A DNA stretch of 64,000 nt from CBDDLD01 sp965250025 (GCA_965250025.1 OZ252283.1:3596001-3660000); one strand, 5' to 3'; shown: positions 54,557-63,883, numbered from the stretch's first letter. Numbers and translations are program-made. Notes: generated by a model from the sequence alone, not told the origin.

Positions 54557-54956
54557 GATTTTAATGCTTTTAAAGACCCTTTAATCAGGTCAGATAATAA
54601 TGTTTTGTTAATATCGGAAAGCCGTTTAATATAAAGGCATGACTTCCCTGTTTTATAGTTTCCCAATGCTTTCATAAGTTCTGGCTCATCTTCAAATCCA
54701 CTCATAATATGAAGCGATATGTTTTGTTTTCTTGGAGAAAAACCTGTTAAAAACCATTGATTTCTCCTGTAGACCTGGTACTGTAAGTGTAGGCCCCAAA
54801 TCCTATAATTTGATTACTCCATAATTTTGGGATTTCATTTGTGATGGTTTGCATCAAGTTGAGAATCTCTATGAGATCATCATAACGTTCTTCATCTTTA
54901 AACCGGTTGAGATACTCATGAACATCACCATCACTTGCTTGAGTTTTAATGGGCAT
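54553..54956 (-). pseudogene. DUF1801 protein gene with single-base frameshift
   Basis: The frame from 54956 gives 69 residues (MPIKTQASDGDVHEYL to TGEINGF) and stops at 54747. Restoring one base near 54755-54763, most simply an A in GAAATCAATGG, lets it continue as WFLTGFSPRKQNISLHIMSG and later GKSCLYIKRLSDINK to a stop at 54553. The result would be 134 residues and a complete DUF1801 (YdhG-type) protein with the family ending. The stop overlaps the VOC start. It is therefore either a recent loss or a consensus error in an A run. Confidence 0.85.
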
Positions 54957-54957
54957 T

Positions 54958-55416
54958 TTATTTTTTCTTTAAAGCTGATTCGTAAATATCTATCCATTCT
55001 TCTACAGTCATTTTTCGACATAATTCAGCAATAAGCTCATAGGGAAGCGCCTCTATTTTTTTAAAACGCACACAGCTTTTTCCCATATCGAGTTTGGTCG
55101 TATTGTGTTTCGGATACTCATCCACGAACCATTGATACAATTCAGGATTAGCATATATACCACTATGATATAAATTGATGGAGTTCTTTTGCGAGGCAAA
55201 GCTCATAAAAGGTAAGGGTACTTCCGGAGCGCAATGATAACCATCCGGATAAATGGAATGAGGAACATAGTAACCTATCATACCATATTGTATGCCTTCT
55301 TCAAAACCTTTAGGGAGATTATCCTTGATGGTTTGACGTAATTTTTTAAGTGTATTCTGGCGTTCTTCAGGTACCTGACTAATGTAATCTTCCGGTGAAT
55401 TGGCTTTGTATTGCAT
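54958..55416 (-). CDS. DUF1801 domain protein
   Basis: An intact 152-residue DUF1801 member: SPEDYISQVPEERQNTLKKLRQTIKDNLPKGFEEGIQYGMIGYYVP at the start and NTTKLDMGKSCVRFKKIEALPYELIAELCRKM near the end, both typical. The fold is of the YdhG/CyaY-like type, with proposed roles in iron or intracellular delivery that are unproven. It is separated by one base from the frameshifted second DUF1801 gene, so two copies stand in tandem. Confidence 0.88.
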   Translation of the reverse strand: MQYKANSPEDYISQVPEERQNTLKKLRQTIKDNLPKGFEEGIQYGMIGYYVPHSIYPDGYHCAPEVPLPFMSFASQKNSINLYHSGIYANPELYQWFVDEYPKHNTTKLDMGKSCVRFKKIEALPYELIAELCRKMTVEEWIDIYESALKKK

Positions 55417-55427
55417 AAAGAATAAAT

Positions 55428-55937
55428 TTAATGTTTACGTTGTAAAATTAATCCTGAGATTAAAGATATGATAAAACCTAAAATAGTTACAGTAACAAAC
55501 ATCAGTGATGCCATAAATCCAGGGCTGCCATAATCTTTCATTTGTTGACGTAGTTCAGCACTTTTAATCTTTACTTGTTCGGGAGATAAACTGGCCTCCA
55601 TTTTTTTAATGGAATATTCCAAATATTCGTTTGCAAAATCAGGATTGATTTGAGTGGTGTAGATATAATCAAAAATAGCAACACCAACAGCAGAAAATAA
55701 AGCGATCAGCATACCAATACCCAGAGCTTTTCCCAGAGATACAGCTCCATTATTTACGTTGTCCCGATAGTGTTTAATACCAAAATAGACAAATAGTAAA
55801 GAGAGTATCATAGAGGTATAACCGAGCAGCTCACCATAGTCAAAGTCAACTCCCATTCCGAATGCAAAAGGCAGTCCAAATAAAACAAAACCGCTTACTA
55901 ATGCATAAAGACCGTACTTAATAACTGTGTTTTTCAT
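55428..55937 (-). CDS. DUF4199 membrane protein
   Basis: This 169-residue protein has four hydrophobic segments, at about 8-28, 38-55, 72-95 and 143-163. It matches DUF4199 in GIKHYRDNVNNGAVSLGKALGIGMLIALFSAVGVAIFDYIYT. Members are integral membrane proteins of Bacteroidota without known function. It leads the minus-strand run of two DUF1801 genes and the VOC gene, 11 bp upstream of the first. Confidence 0.85.
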   Translation of the reverse strand: MKNTVIKYGLYALVSGFVLFGLPFAFGMGVDFDYGELLGYTSMILSLLFVYFGIKHYRDNVNNGAVSLGKALGIGMLIALFSAVGVAIFDYIYTTQINPDFANEYLEYSIKKMEASLSPEQVKIKSAELRQQMKDYGSPGFMASLMFVTVTILGFIISLISGLILQRKH

Positions 55938-56040
55938 TTTTATATGTATTGATTAGTGTTCCAAAAGTAGTGAGAAGCCAATTTTGAAGGCTCATACTAA
56001 AGTACCAAAATGTTAGTACTTTGGTACAAATACCAATATT

Positions 56041-56451
56041 TTAAAGGATTTGAAGGTCTTTTGCAATTTGTATGGCCTGGGTTCGGCGTTTGGCATTGAG
56101 TTTCAATAATACATTAGAAACGTGAGTTTTTATGGTGCTTTCAGAAACAAATAGTTTTTCTGCTATTTCCTGATTAGAGAGCCCAAGTGCAACTTCTTTT
56201 AGAACTTCATATTCACGTTTACTTAAACCCAGAGTTTCAATTTTTTTATGATCTATTGCTTGGCTTGAAACGGGTTGTTGTTTTTGTATTTTTTTATTTA
56301 TGAATAATCCTAACGCCAAAAATGCAATAGCAATAAATGCCATGATATATTCAGCTTGAAGGCTACCGCTTATTAAAGTGTATTTACTTATTTGAAATAA
56401 TAAAAGCAATGCCAGAATGAGTAATCCAAAAACAAGAACGGTTTTCTTCAT
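56041..56451 (-). CDS. LuxR-type regulator with membrane anchors
   Basis: A 136-residue protein with two N-terminal membrane segments (about 4-20 and 33-52) and a C-terminal LuxR/GerE HTH: LSKREYEVLKEVALGLSNQEIAEKLFVSESTIKTHVSNVLLKLNAKRRTQAI. It has no receiver domain, so it is not a standard response regulator. The membrane anchors suggest that it binds DNA at the membrane. The divergent DUF4199 gene, 103 bp away, is a possible target. A gap of nine bases separates it from the dehydrogenase gene on the same strand. Confidence 0.85.
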   Translation of the reverse strand: MKKTVLVFGLLILALLLLFQISKYTLISGSLQAEYIMAFIAIAFLALGLFINKKIQKQQPVSSQAIDHKKIETLGLSKREYEVLKEVALGLSNQEIAEKLFVSESTIKTHVSNVLLKLNAKRRTQAIQIAKDLQIL

Positions 56452-56460
56452 TGGATAAAA

Positions 56461-57399
56461 TTAGCAAAATTTAGCTTTAATCTTATCCACGATGGTCTGA
56501 GCCAATTTAACTTTACTCTCAACCGTCCAGCCAGCAACGTGTGGTGATAACAGCACATTATCTGTTTGAACTAAATATTGGAAAGCTTCGGGCATATCTT
56601 CTGAAGCGAATAAGTTTTCGAACGAGGATTTCTCGTATTCCAAAACATCAAGTCCGGCACCCAAGATTTTACCCGATTTTAGAGCGGCAACCAGATCTTC
56701 GGTGACGACACTTTTCCCTCGGGCAGTATTTAGTAACCAAAAGGGTTTTTTTACAGCATTTATGAATACGGTGTTTATCATGCCAAGCGTTAAAGGCGTT
56801 TGTGGCGTATGCAAACTGATAATATCAGCTCTTTTTTGTAAGGTCTCAAGCGATACTTGTTGAGCATTATCATCTCCAACTTTAGGTTTTATATCGTAGC
56901 ACAATACATTTACATTAAAACCTCGCAAAGTTCTTGAAAAGGCTTTGCCCATGTTTCCGTAACCTATAATACCGATAGTTTTACCATCGAGTTCAATACC
57001 GCGATTGGCTTCACGTAACCACTGGCCTTGTCGTACCTCCCGATCTGCTTTATTAAGACGGTTAAAAAGCGATAATAACATGCCCAGAGTATGCTCGCCA
57101 ACAGCATTTCTATTGCCTTCAGGGGCAGATATTAAAGCGATACCTTGTTGTTCTGCATAATCGCAGTCAATATTTTCAAGGCCGGCACCAACACGACCTA
57201 TGAATTTCAATTGCTTAGCAGCATCAATGAATGTTCGATCAATTCTAAACCGACTTCGGATGACAATGCCATCATAATCTGATATTTTGGCTTCAACTTC
57301 TGATTTAGATGATGAATAATCTTCATGATTGGTAAATCCTAAATCGTTGAGTTGATTTAGCAGGATAGGGTGATTACTGTCGAGGTGTAAGATTTTCAA
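56461..57399 (-). CDS. D-2-hydroxyacid dehydrogenase
   Basis: A 312-residue NAD-dependent dehydrogenase of the phosphoglycerate-dehydrogenase type. The dinucleotide loop is GIIGYGNMGKAF. The catalytic Arg is in LLNTARGKSVV, and the His is in LLSPHVAGWT. It lacks the C-terminal ACT domain of full SerA, so the substrate could be another 2-hydroxyacid such as erythronate-4-phosphate. It overlaps the cupin gene by four bases, which suggests that the two are co-translated. Confidence 0.88.
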   Translation of the reverse strand: MKILHLDSNHPILLNQLNDLGFTNHEDYSSSKSEVEAKISDYDGIVIRSRFRIDRTFIDAAKQLKFIGRVGAGLENIDCDYAEQQGIALISAPEGNRNAVGEHTLGMLLSLFNRLNKADREVRQGQWLREANRGIELDGKTIGIIGYGNMGKAFSRTLRGFNVNVLCYDIKPKVGDDNAQQVSLETLQKRADIISLHTPQTPLTLGMINTVFINAVKKPFWLLNTARGKSVVTEDLVAALKSGKILGAGLDVLEYEKSSFENLFASEDMPEAFQYLVQTDNVLLSPHVAGWTVESKVKLAQTIVDKIKAKFC

Positions 57400-57761
57400 A
57401 TTTTTGGATATTCGGTTTGAGTACGTTCATGATCAATATTTCCAGTATGTGCGGTATTTAGCTTTTCAAAAAGCAGCACATGAACTTCCTCGTCATTTTT
57501 TGTACAAGGATTATGCTCCACACCTTTTGGAACGACAATAAACTCCCCTTCATTAACAACTTCAGTTCGGTCTCTGAATTGCATATGTAAGGTGCCTTTT
57601 ATGACTTGAAAGAGTTCATCTTCATCGTCGTGGCTATGCCAAACGAATTCGCCTTTTAATTTAGCTAAGATAACTTGCATGTCATCGACTGTAGCGATTT
57701 GATGTGGATGCCAATTCTTGCTGAATCTTGAAAATTTTTCTTTAATGTTTATTGCTTTCAT
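57396..57761 (-). CDS. Small cupin domain protein
   Basis: The 121-residue protein has one cupin barrel with both motifs: GEFVWHSHDDEDELFQVIKGTLHMQF and GEFIVVPKGVEHNPCTKNDEEVHVLLFEK. Metal-binding His and Glu residues are in place (HSHDDEDE, EH). Function is not known. It starts the unit with the dehydrogenase, overlapping it by four bases. Confidence 0.85.
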   Translation of the reverse strand: MKAINIKEKFSRFSKNWHPHQIATVDDMQVILAKLKGEFVWHSHDDEDELFQVIKGTLHMQFRDRTEVVNEGEFIVVPKGVEHNPCTKNDEEVHVLLFEKLNTAHTGNIDHERTQTEYPKI

Positions 57762-57790
57762 ATGGTAAAGTTACTAAAAGCAAATTCTTT

Positions 57791-59164
57791 TTAGATGCCT
57801 AGTATTAACTTAGCAATGACCAGATATATGATGATGCCAAAAATATCATTACTTGTTGTAATGAACGGCCCAGTAGCTATAGCTGGGTCGACACCTCGTT
57901 TGTCTAAAAATAAAGGAATAAATGTGCCTATTAAACCGGCAATTATGATGACGGCAACAAGCGAAATAGAAATTGCTAGTGCCAATTTGAAATCTTGTTC
58001 CCAGGCAAAGACAAAGAGGAATAAGAAAAGTGATAAAATAAAACCATTAAGGGCAGCAAGTAACATTTCTTTGATTAAACGATTATTGATACTCCCTTTA
58101 ACATCATCGTTAGCCAAGCCTTGTACAATGATGGCACTTGATTGCACCCCAACATTTCCTGCCATTGCCGCTATTAGTGGTGTAAATAAGAAGAGAATTA
58201 CTGCTTCCTCAGGAAGGTTCCCTTCAAAGAAATACATAATGATAAAAGCACCTATGCCGCCTATTAGCCCTAGAAATAACCAGGGTAGGCGAGCTTTGGT
58301 AAGTTCTATGATACTGTCATCGGAATCTACATCTTGTGTAATACCTGCAGCTAACTGGTAATCTTTATCGGCTTCTTCTTTTAAAACGTCTACGATATCA
58401 TCAATGGTAATTCGTCCTAAAAGTGTTTGCTGGTCATTTACTACGGGGATAGCTTCCAGGTCATATTTGGCCATGACTTTAGCAACATCCTCTACATCGT
58501 CTTTAACATGTACCCAGTCCACATTACTATTAGCGATGTCTGCGATCTTTTGCTCGCTTTTTGCAACAATAAGGTCTTTTAAGGATAATCGTCCGATAAG
58601 CCGTTCTTGTTTGTCAACGACATAAATAGAATGTACGCGTGTGACTTCTTTGGCTTGTGCTCGTATTCGGCGTAAACATCCGGCAACGGTCCATGTTTCA
58701 TAGACTTTAACCAGCTCTTTGGCCATTAAGCTACCAGCAGTATCTTCATCGTAAGCTAAAAGCTCTTGAATTTCGGCCTTATGTTCCTCATCTTCTATTT
58801 GAGAGATTACGGCTTCCTGACGATCTTCGGGTAATTCCGCAATAATATCGGCAGCATCATCAGTATCTAACGCTTCAATCTCTTCTGCAATTTCTTTTGC
58901 AGACAAGTTTTTTAATACCTTCTCCCGATTGTCTTCATCCAGTTCTGTGAGTACATCGGAAGTGGTTTCTGAATCTAAAAGCTTAATAACATATATAGAT
59001 TCCTCAAGATTCAATTCGTCTAAAATCTCAGCGATATCCGCATAGTGAAACTCATCGAAAAGTAACTTAATCTCTTTGTCGTTTTGATTATCGACAAGAG
59101 CTTTTACATTTTCAATCAACTCATCAGTAAGTTGGAATTGTATATTTTCTTGAGTTTCTTCCAT
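57791..59164 (-). CDS. mgtE: Magnesium transporter MgtE
   Basis: This 457-residue protein has the full MgtE layout. The N-domain is helical (ELNLEESIYVIKLLD and repeated DEDN/ELPED turns, about 1-130). Two CBS domains follow at about 135-255 (VYETWTVAGCLRRIRAQA, AIPVVNDQQTLLGRITIDDIVDVLKEEADKD). The membrane part has five helices (WLFLGLIGGIGAFIIMYFFEG to IIYLVIAKLILGI) and the AGNVGVQSS motif. The N-domain and CBS pair sense cytosolic Mg2+. It is monocistronic. Confidence 0.96.
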   Translation of the reverse strand: MEETQENIQFQLTDELIENVKALVDNQNDKEIKLLFDEFHYADIAEILDELNLEESIYVIKLLDSETTSDVLTELDEDNREKVLKNLSAKEIAEEIEALDTDDAADIIAELPEDRQEAVISQIEDEEHKAEIQELLAYDEDTAGSLMAKELVKVYETWTVAGCLRRIRAQAKEVTRVHSIYVVDKQERLIGRLSLKDLIVAKSEQKIADIANSNVDWVHVKDDVEDVAKVMAKYDLEAIPVVNDQQTLLGRITIDDIVDVLKEEADKDYQLAAGITQDVDSDDSIIELTKARLPWLFLGLIGGIGAFIIMYFFEGNLPEEAVILFLFTPLIAAMAGNVGVQSSAIIVQGLANDDVKGSINNRLIKEMLLAALNGFILSLFLFLFVFAWEQDFKLALAISISLVAVIIIAGLIGTFIPLFLDKRGVDPAIATGPFITTSNDIFGIIIYLVIAKLILGI

Positions 59165-59229
59165 TCCGTTTCTAAAAATTTTAGTAATGAAATTTTTGAA
59201 TCACTTTATAAATATCAACAGGCAATACC

Positions 59230-60006
59230 TTATTGATCATCATTTTCAATTAGTGATGTAAGCTCAATAAATGCTTCTACACTTAATTGTTCTGGGCGCT
59301 GGCCAAAGATAACATTTGCTTTTAAATTATCTGATAAATTCAAAGTTTTTAAACTGTTACGAAGTGTTTTGCGACGTTGTTGAAAGGCTGTTTTTACCAC
59401 TCTAAAGAAGAGTTTTTCATCGCAATCCAGTTTTTGGTTTTGCTTTCTTGTTAATCTTAAAACCCCTGAATCTACTTTTGGAGGAGGATTGAATACGGAT
59501 GGTGGTACGGTAAACAAGTATTCGGCATTATAAAAAGCTTGTGTTAAGACGGATAATATGCCGTAGGTTTTAGAGCCTTCTTTTTCACAAATACGTTGTG
59601 CAACTTCTTTTTGAAACATCCCGGAAAATTCAGGGATTTGTTGCCTGTATTCTAAAGTTTTGAATACGATTTGTGAGGATATGTTGTATGGAAAATTACC
59701 TATAATGGCTAATTGCTGACCAGTAAATGTTGCGTTAAGATCATACTTTAAAAAGTCTTTTTCTATGATACGGTCAGATAGGTTTAAATAATGTGCTTTT
59801 AAATAGGCCACCGATTCCTCATCTATTTCAATAACATAGGTTATAACATCTTTATCTAATAAGTATTTGGTTAATACTCCCATTCCCGGGCCAATTTCTA
59901 AGACGTTATTGTATCCATTAAGGGATAAGGTATCTGCTATTTTTTTTGCAATACCCTCATCTTTCAAAAAATGTTGCCCTAAATGTTTTTTTGCTTTGAC
60001 CGACAT
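59230..60006 (-). CDS. rsmA: 16S rRNA dimethyladenosine transferase RsmA
   Basis: The 258-residue enzyme dimethylates A1518 and A1519 of 16S rRNA late in 30S assembly. KAKKHLGQHFLKDE is the typical start. SAM-binding motifs VLEIGPGMGVLTKYLLD and NFPYNIS, and the substrate loop PPPKVDSGVLRL, are complete. It touches the upstream DUF4286 gene at base 60006 (TAATG-type junction), so the two are translated together. Confidence 0.96.
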   Translation of the reverse strand: MSVKAKKHLGQHFLKDEGIAKKIADTLSLNGYNNVLEIGPGMGVLTKYLLDKDVITYVIEIDEESVAYLKAHYLNLSDRIIEKDFLKYDLNATFTGQQLAIIGNFPYNISSQIVFKTLEYRQQIPEFSGMFQKEVAQRICEKEGSKTYGILSVLTQAFYNAEYLFTVPPSVFNPPPKVDSGVLRLTRKQNQKLDCDEKLFFRVVKTAFQQRRKTLRNSLKTLNLSDNLKANVIFGQRPEQLSVEAFIELTSLIENDDQ

Positions 60007-60329
60007 TAATTAAAGGTAACAGAAAATTCGTCAATAACCTCAAGTTCGGTTCTGAATGCCAAAGATTTATCGGCAAACAGCTTTAAACCCTCCTGGCGCA
60101 AGCGATCGGCATGGTCTTTATAATAAGCTTCTAAGTCTTTACGAGATTTTGCTCTGTATTGTATGGAGTAAGTTTGGCCTCCCATTTCTTCTTCAACCAA
60201 TACCTTGGTGAGTTTAGCTTCCGTAAATTTTCCTGTTGAAAGTACTTGAGGAATATGTATTTTAATCCAATTTAACCACTCGTCATGAATACTGTCATCT
60301 ACATTTACAGTAACGTTATATATAATCAT
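60006..60329 (-). CDS. DUF4286 family protein
   Basis: This 107-residue small protein of the DUF4286 family begins MIIYNVTVNVDDSIHDEWLNWIKIHIPQVLSTGKF and has the pattern GQTYSIQYRAKSRKDLEAYYKDHADRLR, a ferredoxin-like fold with an ABM-type look. It has a good AGGAGA sequence before its ATG, which is rare in this window. It is first in the operon with rsmA. No function is known. Confidence 0.88.
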   Translation of the reverse strand: MIIYNVTVNVDDSIHDEWLNWIKIHIPQVLSTGKFTEAKLTKVLVEEEMGGQTYSIQYRAKSRKDLEAYYKDHADRLRQEGLKLFADKSLAFRTELEVIDEFSVTFN

Positions 60330-60351
60330 TCTCCTGCATTTATTATTAGTG

Positions 60352-60359
60352 CAAAAATA
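60352..60359 (-). promoter_or_regulatory. TAnnTTTG box upstream of DUF4286-rsmA
   Basis: Minus-strand TATTTTTG, 23 bases before the start of the DUF4286 gene. Confidence 0.4.
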
Positions 60360-60364
60360 TGAAG

Positions 60365-62152
60365 TTAATTTATGGCATCACCACGTAACATGCGGTATTT
60401 TTTTCGAGCTTCAATAAAGTAGATGCTATCTTCATGCTCAAAGATGATTTTCTCATAGAGCAACTTGGCTTCTTCAGGATTATTTATAACTGTATTGTAG
60501 AGTTCAGCGAGATAGAAGTATGCATCATCTGCTAAGATGTCTTCCTTGTAATCTGAAATTATAGCGAGATAGTTTTTTTCCGCTTTGGGATATTCTTTTT
60601 GCTTTTCAAAAAGTTTTGCTTGTTTAAAAAGGGCCTGATCTGTAATGCTTTCGCCTTTATGCTCCTCCAAAACTTTATTTAGGATGTTTATAGCGTCTTG
60701 TGTTTTGTTTTGAAATGCCAGTAAATCTGCTTTAGCGTAGAGTTTTAGAGCAGTTTGTGTGCTGTCATCATATTTGTTATCAGAAATGAGCAGTTTTAAA
60801 TCCAAGGCATCATTTGCAATAAGTTGGGAAGTAGATGCTTTTAAAATTTTTAGTTGTGATTCTGCCCAGTCAAAATCACCTTTGAAGTAACTTGTTTTTG
60901 CCACTTTAAAACGCGCTTCTTGAGATATGGTACTGTTTTTTAAATTGTTTTGTATCTGAGAATAAAAAATGAGGGCTTCATTGAACTTTTCCTGAAGGAC
61001 TAATATATCTGCCAGTTTCAGCTTTACTTTGGCTTCTTGATAGGGAGAAACACCAAGCTTAATGGTTTTTTTTAAAAACGTACTGGCTTCTTTAGGCTTA
61101 TCATAATAAAACGCCAAAAAATCGCCATAGGCCAATTGTAAAGCAATGGTGGATTCGTAGGTGCCAAATGTGGTAAATAAATCCTGATAGGCCTTATCAA
61201 TGTCTTCGAGCTCTTTTTGACTTGTTGCTGTTTTTGCTCTGATCTCCAATAAGTATTGATGGGAGGTCAAAACCATAGCCAGATCTTGAGATGTTTCAAT
61301 GATATAATTAAAAATAGCTGTAGAAGTATCATACGCATTATCATTTAAAGCTGTCAATGCCAGTTCGATAATGCGTTCAAGACTTTCAGGATTTCTTCTG
61401 TACAGTGCTTTTTCTTGGATAAATGATTTATTATATGCTCTTTCCTGAACATACAACCAACTTAATAACTCATACCAATACGTATCGGGTTGTTGCTGTA
61501 TTTTTTTGAGTAATAGCTTTCTCAGATAAGTGTTATTCTCATTTGTACTGCTTTCAGAAATAAAATCACTGAATGCCCTTTTGATATTATTCATATAATT
61601 AGGCTTAAAGGCAATGTAATCGAGATAGTTAGAAAACATCTCTTCAACATTACCCTGATCACCATAGATGCGGGCTAATTGCAAATTATAGTTCTTATCG
61701 GGTTTTAAGGCTATTCCTTTTTTATAAACAGTGATGGCTTCTTCTTGTAAGGAATGATCTTCAAATTTTTTTCCAATGCTATAGATGTAATTAGGCTTTT
61801 CGTCAATATATTCTATGGCTTGTTTGTAATAGGATTTTGCTAAGGAAATAGAATCTTTAAGTTGGTAATTATAACCCAACTCTATGTAAAGCATAGGGAC
61901 TTTTGATTTTTCAAGAAAGCTTATCAGCAATTGCTCTGCTTCATCGTATTGTTCCAGTTGTTGGTAGGTATCTACCAGTTTGTATATGTATTTATAACTG
62001 TATGGTTTTTTGTCATAAAGCTTTCGATAAGTAATTAAAGCCTTTTCATATTCCCCACGTTTGTAATAGTCATCCGCAAGCACTTCAGTTTGTGCTGTAG
62101 TATAGTGGCAGGTTGTGCCAATGAATAGTATGACTAACAATAGCTTTTTCAT
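60365..62152 (-). CDS. Exported TPR-repeat protein
   Basis: The start at 62152 yields a signal peptide (MKKLLLVILFIGTTCHYTTAQ) and 595 residues; the longer frame to 62245 adds 31 residues with no signal-like start. The mature part is a solenoid of about a dozen TPR-like repeats, for example DDYYKRGEYEKALITYRKLYDKKP and EAKVKLKLADILVLQEKFNEALIFYSQI. Such periplasmic TPR proteins act as scaffolds for outer-membrane or secretion complexes. It might be part of a larger envelope complex, but no partner gene is next to it. Confidence 0.85.
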   Translation of the reverse strand: MKKLLLVILFIGTTCHYTTAQTEVLADDYYKRGEYEKALITYRKLYDKKPYSYKYIYKLVDTYQQLEQYDEAEQLLISFLEKSKVPMLYIELGYNYQLKDSISLAKSYYKQAIEYIDEKPNYIYSIGKKFEDHSLQEEAITVYKKGIALKPDKNYNLQLARIYGDQGNVEEMFSNYLDYIAFKPNYMNNIKRAFSDFISESSTNENNTYLRKLLLKKIQQQPDTYWYELLSWLYVQERAYNKSFIQEKALYRRNPESLERIIELALTALNDNAYDTSTAIFNYIIETSQDLAMVLTSHQYLLEIRAKTATSQKELEDIDKAYQDLFTTFGTYESTIALQLAYGDFLAFYYDKPKEASTFLKKTIKLGVSPYQEAKVKLKLADILVLQEKFNEALIFYSQIQNNLKNSTISQEARFKVAKTSYFKGDFDWAESQLKILKASTSQLIANDALDLKLLISDNKYDDSTQTALKLYAKADLLAFQNKTQDAINILNKVLEEHKGESITDQALFKQAKLFEKQKEYPKAEKNYLAIISDYKEDILADDAYFYLAELYNTVINNPEEAKLLYEKIIFEHEDSIYFIEARKKYRMLRGDAIN

Positions 62153-62211
62153 CACTTGTTTTTGTAAATATAACAAATGGAGCGCGTAGTAATTGTAAAT
62201 GTTTTTATAAA

Positions 62212-62239
62212 AAATGCCTAAACGTAAGTTCAGGCATTT
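62212..62239 (-). terminator. Terminator between serS and the TPR gene
   Basis: An 8-pair stem (AAATGCCT / AGGCATTT) with a 12-base loop; on the minus strand it is followed by a T run. It ends the serS transcript after about 310 bases of 3' region. Confidence 0.7.
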
Positions 62240-62351
62240 GACCATTCAAAATAAAAGTGCTATTAACCATTATTCATATAAAAAAATGATTCAGTTATTC
62301 CATCATGGCATTTTTTTACTATTGTTCTATTAATTTACTAATGATACCTTA

Positions 62352-62519
62352 TCAGAATAAAACTTTACTGACTATCATTATTAAAGATACCAGTAATACT
62401 ATTCGCTTTACATTTTTCATAAGTAGGTCAGTTCTTTTGGGATTACTAATGTCAAAAAAAACCACAACAAATACCATGAAAAACATATTTTTTCGTTGAA
62501 ATGTATTTATTTTTAACAT
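62352..62519 (-). CDS. Candidate 55-residue membrane peptide in the serS 3' region
   Basis: An ATG-started 55-codon ORF begins 32 bases after the serS stop. It has two hydrophobic stretches (MFFMVFVVVFF near 12-22, and IVLLVSLIMIVSKVLF at the end) with a charged loop ISNPKRTDLLMKNVKR between. A two-helix membrane peptide is a natural reading. The opposite strand is also open for 64 codons, and the region is very AT-rich, so this could be chance. Confidence 0.27.
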   Translation of the reverse strand: MLKINTFQRKNMFFMVFVVVFFDISNPKRTDLLMKNVKRIVLLVSLIMIVSKVLF

Positions 62520-62550
62520 TAGAGGTGTTTTTGAAGAAAAAGCCTACATG

Positions 62551-63822
62551 TTAATTAATGTGCTCAAAACCGGTATATGGAACTAATACTTCAGGTATTT
62601 TTATACCGTCTTTAGTTTGATAGTTTTCTATAATCCCTGCCAAAACTCTTGGTAATGCCAATGAACTTCCATTCAATGTGTGTGCCAATTGATTTTTTCC
62701 TTCGCTGTTTTTAAAACGAAGTTTCAATCGATTGGCTTGAAAAGTTTCAAAATTCGAAACTGAAGATATTTCTAACCATCGGTCTTGTGCTGTTGAAAAG
62801 ACTTCAAAGTCATAAGTCAGAGCAGAGGTAAAGCCTAGATCACCGCCACACAACCTCAATATTCTATAAGGTAATTTTAAGTCTTTGAGTAACGTTTTTA
62901 CATGATCTACCATGGCATCTAAAGCTTTATAAGATTGTTCAGGATGTTCTACCCTCAGAATCTCGACCTTATCAAATTGATGTAATCGGTTTAAGCCTCT
63001 TACATGAGCGCCATAGCTTCCGGCTTCTCTTCTAAAACATGGGGTGTAACCAGTTATGCCGATAGGTAAATCAGCTTCATTGAGAATCACATTTCTAAAA
63101 ATGTTTGTACCAGGAACTTCAGCTGTTGGAATCAAATACAAGTTATCTTCTGTAACATGATACATCTGACCTTCTTTATCCGGTAACTGCCCTGTTCCAA
63201 AACCTGAAGCTTCATTTACTAAATGTGGCAATTGATATTCTGTATAACCAGCTTCAGTATTTTTATCTAGAAAATAAGTAATTAATGCGCGTTGTAGTTT
63301 AGCGCCTTTTCCTTTATAGACAGGAAATCCGGCTCCGGTAATTTTATTACCCAGTTCAAAGTCGATGATGTCATACTTTTTTGCAAGCTCCCAATGGGGT
63401 AAGGCATCTTCATGAAGTTGTGGAATGTCTCCTTCTCTATACACTTCTTCGTTGTCTTCATCTGTAGAACCAGTTGGAACAATGCTATTCGGAACATTCG
63501 GAATTTTGTACAAAAGCATGTTTAATGCTTCGGATTTGTCATTTAGTTCCTGTTCTAAACTTTTGATGTTTTCTTTTAACTGTGCCGTTTTTTCTTTGAG
63601 TAAATTGGCTTTTTGAACCTCACCCGATTTAAATAAATTACCTATTTCTTTTGAGATTGTATTTGATTCCGCCTTACTGTTATCTAGACGGGTTTGTAAT
63701 TGACGACGATCTTCATCAAATGAAATGACATCATTAATCATAGATGTTGCATCGATGTTTCGTTTTTTTAAACGTTGAATCACATCTTCTTTATGATCTC
63801 TGATATAGGCAACTTGTAACAT
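62551..63822 (-). CDS. serS: Seryl-tRNA synthetase
   Basis: The 423-residue class II synthetase is full length. The N-terminal tRNA-binding coiled coil covers residues 30-100 (SKEIGNLFKSGEVQKANLLKEKTAQLKENIKSLEQEL). Motif 2 is FRREAGSYGAHVRGLNRLHQFDKVEI; motif 3 is near NGSSLALPRVLAGIIENYQ. The serine-binding TAEVPGTN is intact. The CDS is followed by about 310 bases of 3' region and a terminator. Confidence 0.97.
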   Translation of the reverse strand: MLQVAYIRDHKEDVIQRLKKRNIDATSMINDVISFDEDRRQLQTRLDNSKAESNTISKEIGNLFKSGEVQKANLLKEKTAQLKENIKSLEQELNDKSEALNMLLYKIPNVPNSIVPTGSTDEDNEEVYREGDIPQLHEDALPHWELAKKYDIIDFELGNKITGAGFPVYKGKGAKLQRALITYFLDKNTEAGYTEYQLPHLVNEASGFGTGQLPDKEGQMYHVTEDNLYLIPTAEVPGTNIFRNVILNEADLPIGITGYTPCFRREAGSYGAHVRGLNRLHQFDKVEILRVEHPEQSYKALDAMVDHVKTLLKDLKLPYRILRLCGGDLGFTSALTYDFEVFSTAQDRWLEISSVSNFETFQANRLKLRFKNSEGKNQLAHTLNGSSLALPRVLAGIIENYQTKDGIKIPEVLVPYTGFEHIN

Positions 63823-63883
63823 TTTATGGGATTTTTAAATGCTTAGAAATGAATTTGTTGAGTGTTATTCAATAATTAAGCGA

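Noticed and set aside
57795..58361. 188-residue plus-strand ORF in mgtE
   Set aside because: Antisense shadow of the MgtE membrane region; composition is that of reverse-read hydrophobic codons.
62305..62499. 64-residue plus-strand ORF downstream of serS
   Set aside because: AT-rich, with no family; it is opposite a slightly better minus-strand candidate, and neither can be confirmed from sequence.
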